DNA of 22,861 nt. Origin: a virus. The stretch is from the IMG/VR virus record IMGVR_UViG_3300046791_000308, positions 1 to 22,861 of that record, one strand, 5' to 3'. Positions 21,665-22,861 of this stretch are shown in pieces (position 1 is the first letter of the stretch; every line of letters begins with the position of its first letter). The notes beneath the pieces were generated by a model. The model worked only from the letters and a program-made list of their open reading frames with translations. It had not been told where the DNA came from and ran no database searches. A program made the translations under genes and the position numbers.

Positions 21665-22861
21665 ATGGCACAAGACCAACCAATCTCTGACGCCGCACTT
21701 CTGCGGTTGCTCGATAGCGGCGGGGATGTGTCCTTCTTGTCTCCCGCCGAAAAGCAACGGATGGTGACACTGGGGAAGGCATCGGCCCCCGCACCCGCTG
21801 ATAAGGGTGGCCCTCCATCGCCGTCCGTGATGGACGAGCGCAACATTGTGGACCGCGCCGTGGACTATCTCCCCGCCGCGTTGAGTACGGGGATGGGTTA
21901 CCTCGGCGGCAGTAAGCGCACCCTCCCCGGTATGGGGTTAGCGGGATTGGGTGCGGCTGGTGGCGAAGGGGGGCGGCAAGTCATCCGGGCGTTGCAGGGG
22001 CGCTGGAACGAGGTGCCTGAGACGGTGGGAGGGCGAGTAGCGCGGATGGGTGAGGCTGGTGCCGTGGGTGCGTTAACGGAGGGCGCGAATCGCGGCCTCG
22101 TTGCGGGGCTTCAGCGCATCGCTCCCGTGTTCACGCGGTCAGCCTTCGGAGCGCAGACGCCTGTGCGAAAGGCGTTCCCAGACGTGAACTTGGAACAGGC
22201 CGCGCTTGAAGCACGGGCGATTCCCGGCAACCCTCGGTCACTAGCGCGTGTGCAACAAGCGGGTGAGCAGGGCGCAGCGTCCCTTCGTAATGACCTGAAA
22301 GTCGCGGACATCGCCTCTGGCAATGCGCCTGTGGCCACCCATGCCGATGCCGTCTCGGTGTTGCGTCAACGTGCGCCTGATGCGCGGATGGCGGCGCGTG
22401 GTGGTGCGCCAGCCGAATTGAACGCCGTGAAGGAGGGTCTGCGAAGTGTGCAGCCCATGCGGACGCGGCCTCTCAACGCCGAAGAAACCTTTGTCGCCAA
22501 ACAGGGTCACCAATTTGCTGGCGCTGCCGCGCAACGGGCGCAAGCCGGTGCTCAAGCGGAAGCTGGATCGGAAGTGAGCAGTGACCTCGCGCAGGGTCTT
22601 GTCGGTGCGCTGAGAACCAAGCATCCTGAGATTGCCGCGAAGTTGTTGAAGCAGCAGGAGTCAATGGCGCTCACACGGGCGATGGAGAACGCACAACCGC
22701 GCACCCCGCTGCTCCGTACCATTATGGGCAACACGGCCGGGGTGGGTGCGGGTGCGATGACCTATGGGGCCACGCATGACCCGATGACGGCGTTGGCGGC
22801 AGCGGCGGCGGTCCCAGCCGCCACGCATCTACTCACCTCACCGGGATCGTTGGCGCGGTTG
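21665..22861 (+). CDS. Large ejection-type virion protein (3' partial, at least 399 aa)
   Basis: ATG 21665 has AGGAG 8 nt upstream, and the frame is open to the window edge, so the C-terminus is missing. The N-terminus MAQDQPISDAALLRLLDSGG, then DVSFLSPAEKQRM, is a short helical motif seen in internal virion proteins. A Gly/Ala zipper-like stretch follows (residues ~75-110: LSTGMGYLGGSKR, GMGLAGLGAAGGEGG), then a long Ala/Gln/Arg helical region, and near the edge another hydrophobic Ala/Gly stretch (TAGVGAGAMTYG; MTALAAAAAVPAATHLL). The mix of amphipathic helices and small-residue membrane segments fits a protein ejected to help DNA cross the envelope. No enzyme domain appears in the visible part. 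Confidence 0.6.
   Translation, partial: MAQDQPISDAALLRLLDSGGDVSFLSPAEKQRMVTLGKASAPAPADKGGPPSPSVMDERNIVDRAVDYLPAALSTGMGYLGGSKRTLPGMGLAGLGAAGGEGGRQVIRALQGRWNEVPETVGGRVARMGEAGAVGALTEGANRGLVAGLQRIAPVFTRSAFGAQTPVRKAFPDVNLEQAALEARAIPGNPRSLARVQQAGEQGAASLRNDLKVADIASGNAPVATHADAVSVLRQRAPDARMAARGGAPAELNAVKEGLRSVQPMRTRPLNAEETFVAKQGHQFAGAAAQRAQAGAQAEAGSEVSSDLAQGLVGALRTKHPEIAAKLLKQQESMALTRAMENAQPRTPLLRTIMGNTAGVGAGAMTYGATHDPMTALAAAAAVPAATHLLTSPGSLARL

Overview
The window looks like the virion-morphogenesis half of a dsDNA tailed-phage genome (Caudoviricetes). It is GC-rich, almost fully coding, and most genes on the + strand overlap or abut. The order is large terminase, portal, scaffold-like protein, major capsid protein, head-tail adaptor, large tail-hub protein, fibres, then a run of Gln/Ala-rich internal-virion-like proteins. 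I see no tape measure, sheath or major tail-tube gene, so a short-tailed (podovirus-like) virion is the most economical reading. No replication, lysis, integrase, tRNA or CRISPR locus is visible. A PEP-CTERM cargo protein suggests a Gram-negative host with an exosortase system; a finer host call is not supported.

Layout. 1-2454: the tail of an unknown gene, a 54-aa ORF, and a 711-aa protein with three tandem LamG/concanavalin-like domains, probably an adhesin. 2415-3110: very short ORFs separated by three copies of one repeat that carries a stop-start junction. 3131-4263: a minus-strand cassette against the surrounding transcription (PEP-CTERM exported protein plus two small proteins) with its own terminator. 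4383-7668: the large terminase, split into an ATPase gene and a nuclease gene with three small coupled ORFs between them. The nuclease gene carries an intein in its third catalytic motif, and an HNH endonuclease is encoded inside the intein in a different reading frame. 7631-12717: portal, three small zinc-ribbon proteins, scaffold-like protein, major capsid protein and a strong terminator. 12780-18109: a proline-rich protein, adaptor, tail hub, a small protein and two fibre proteins, one of them glycine-rich. 18116-22861: five proteins likely to be internal or ejected virion components; the last runs off the end.

How they would work together: the ATPase and the spliced nuclease would act as a two-chain packaging motor on the portal; scaffold and capsid protein build the prohead; adaptor, hub, fibres and LamG protein form the tail and bind the host; the 3' proteins would be ejected with DNA. 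The most unusual parts are the split, intein-bearing terminase with its out-of-frame HNH gene, the phage-borne PEP-CTERM cassette, and the repeated stop-start element. No stretch above 300 bases lacks a gene; the longest gap is the 119-bp divergent region at 4264-4382.
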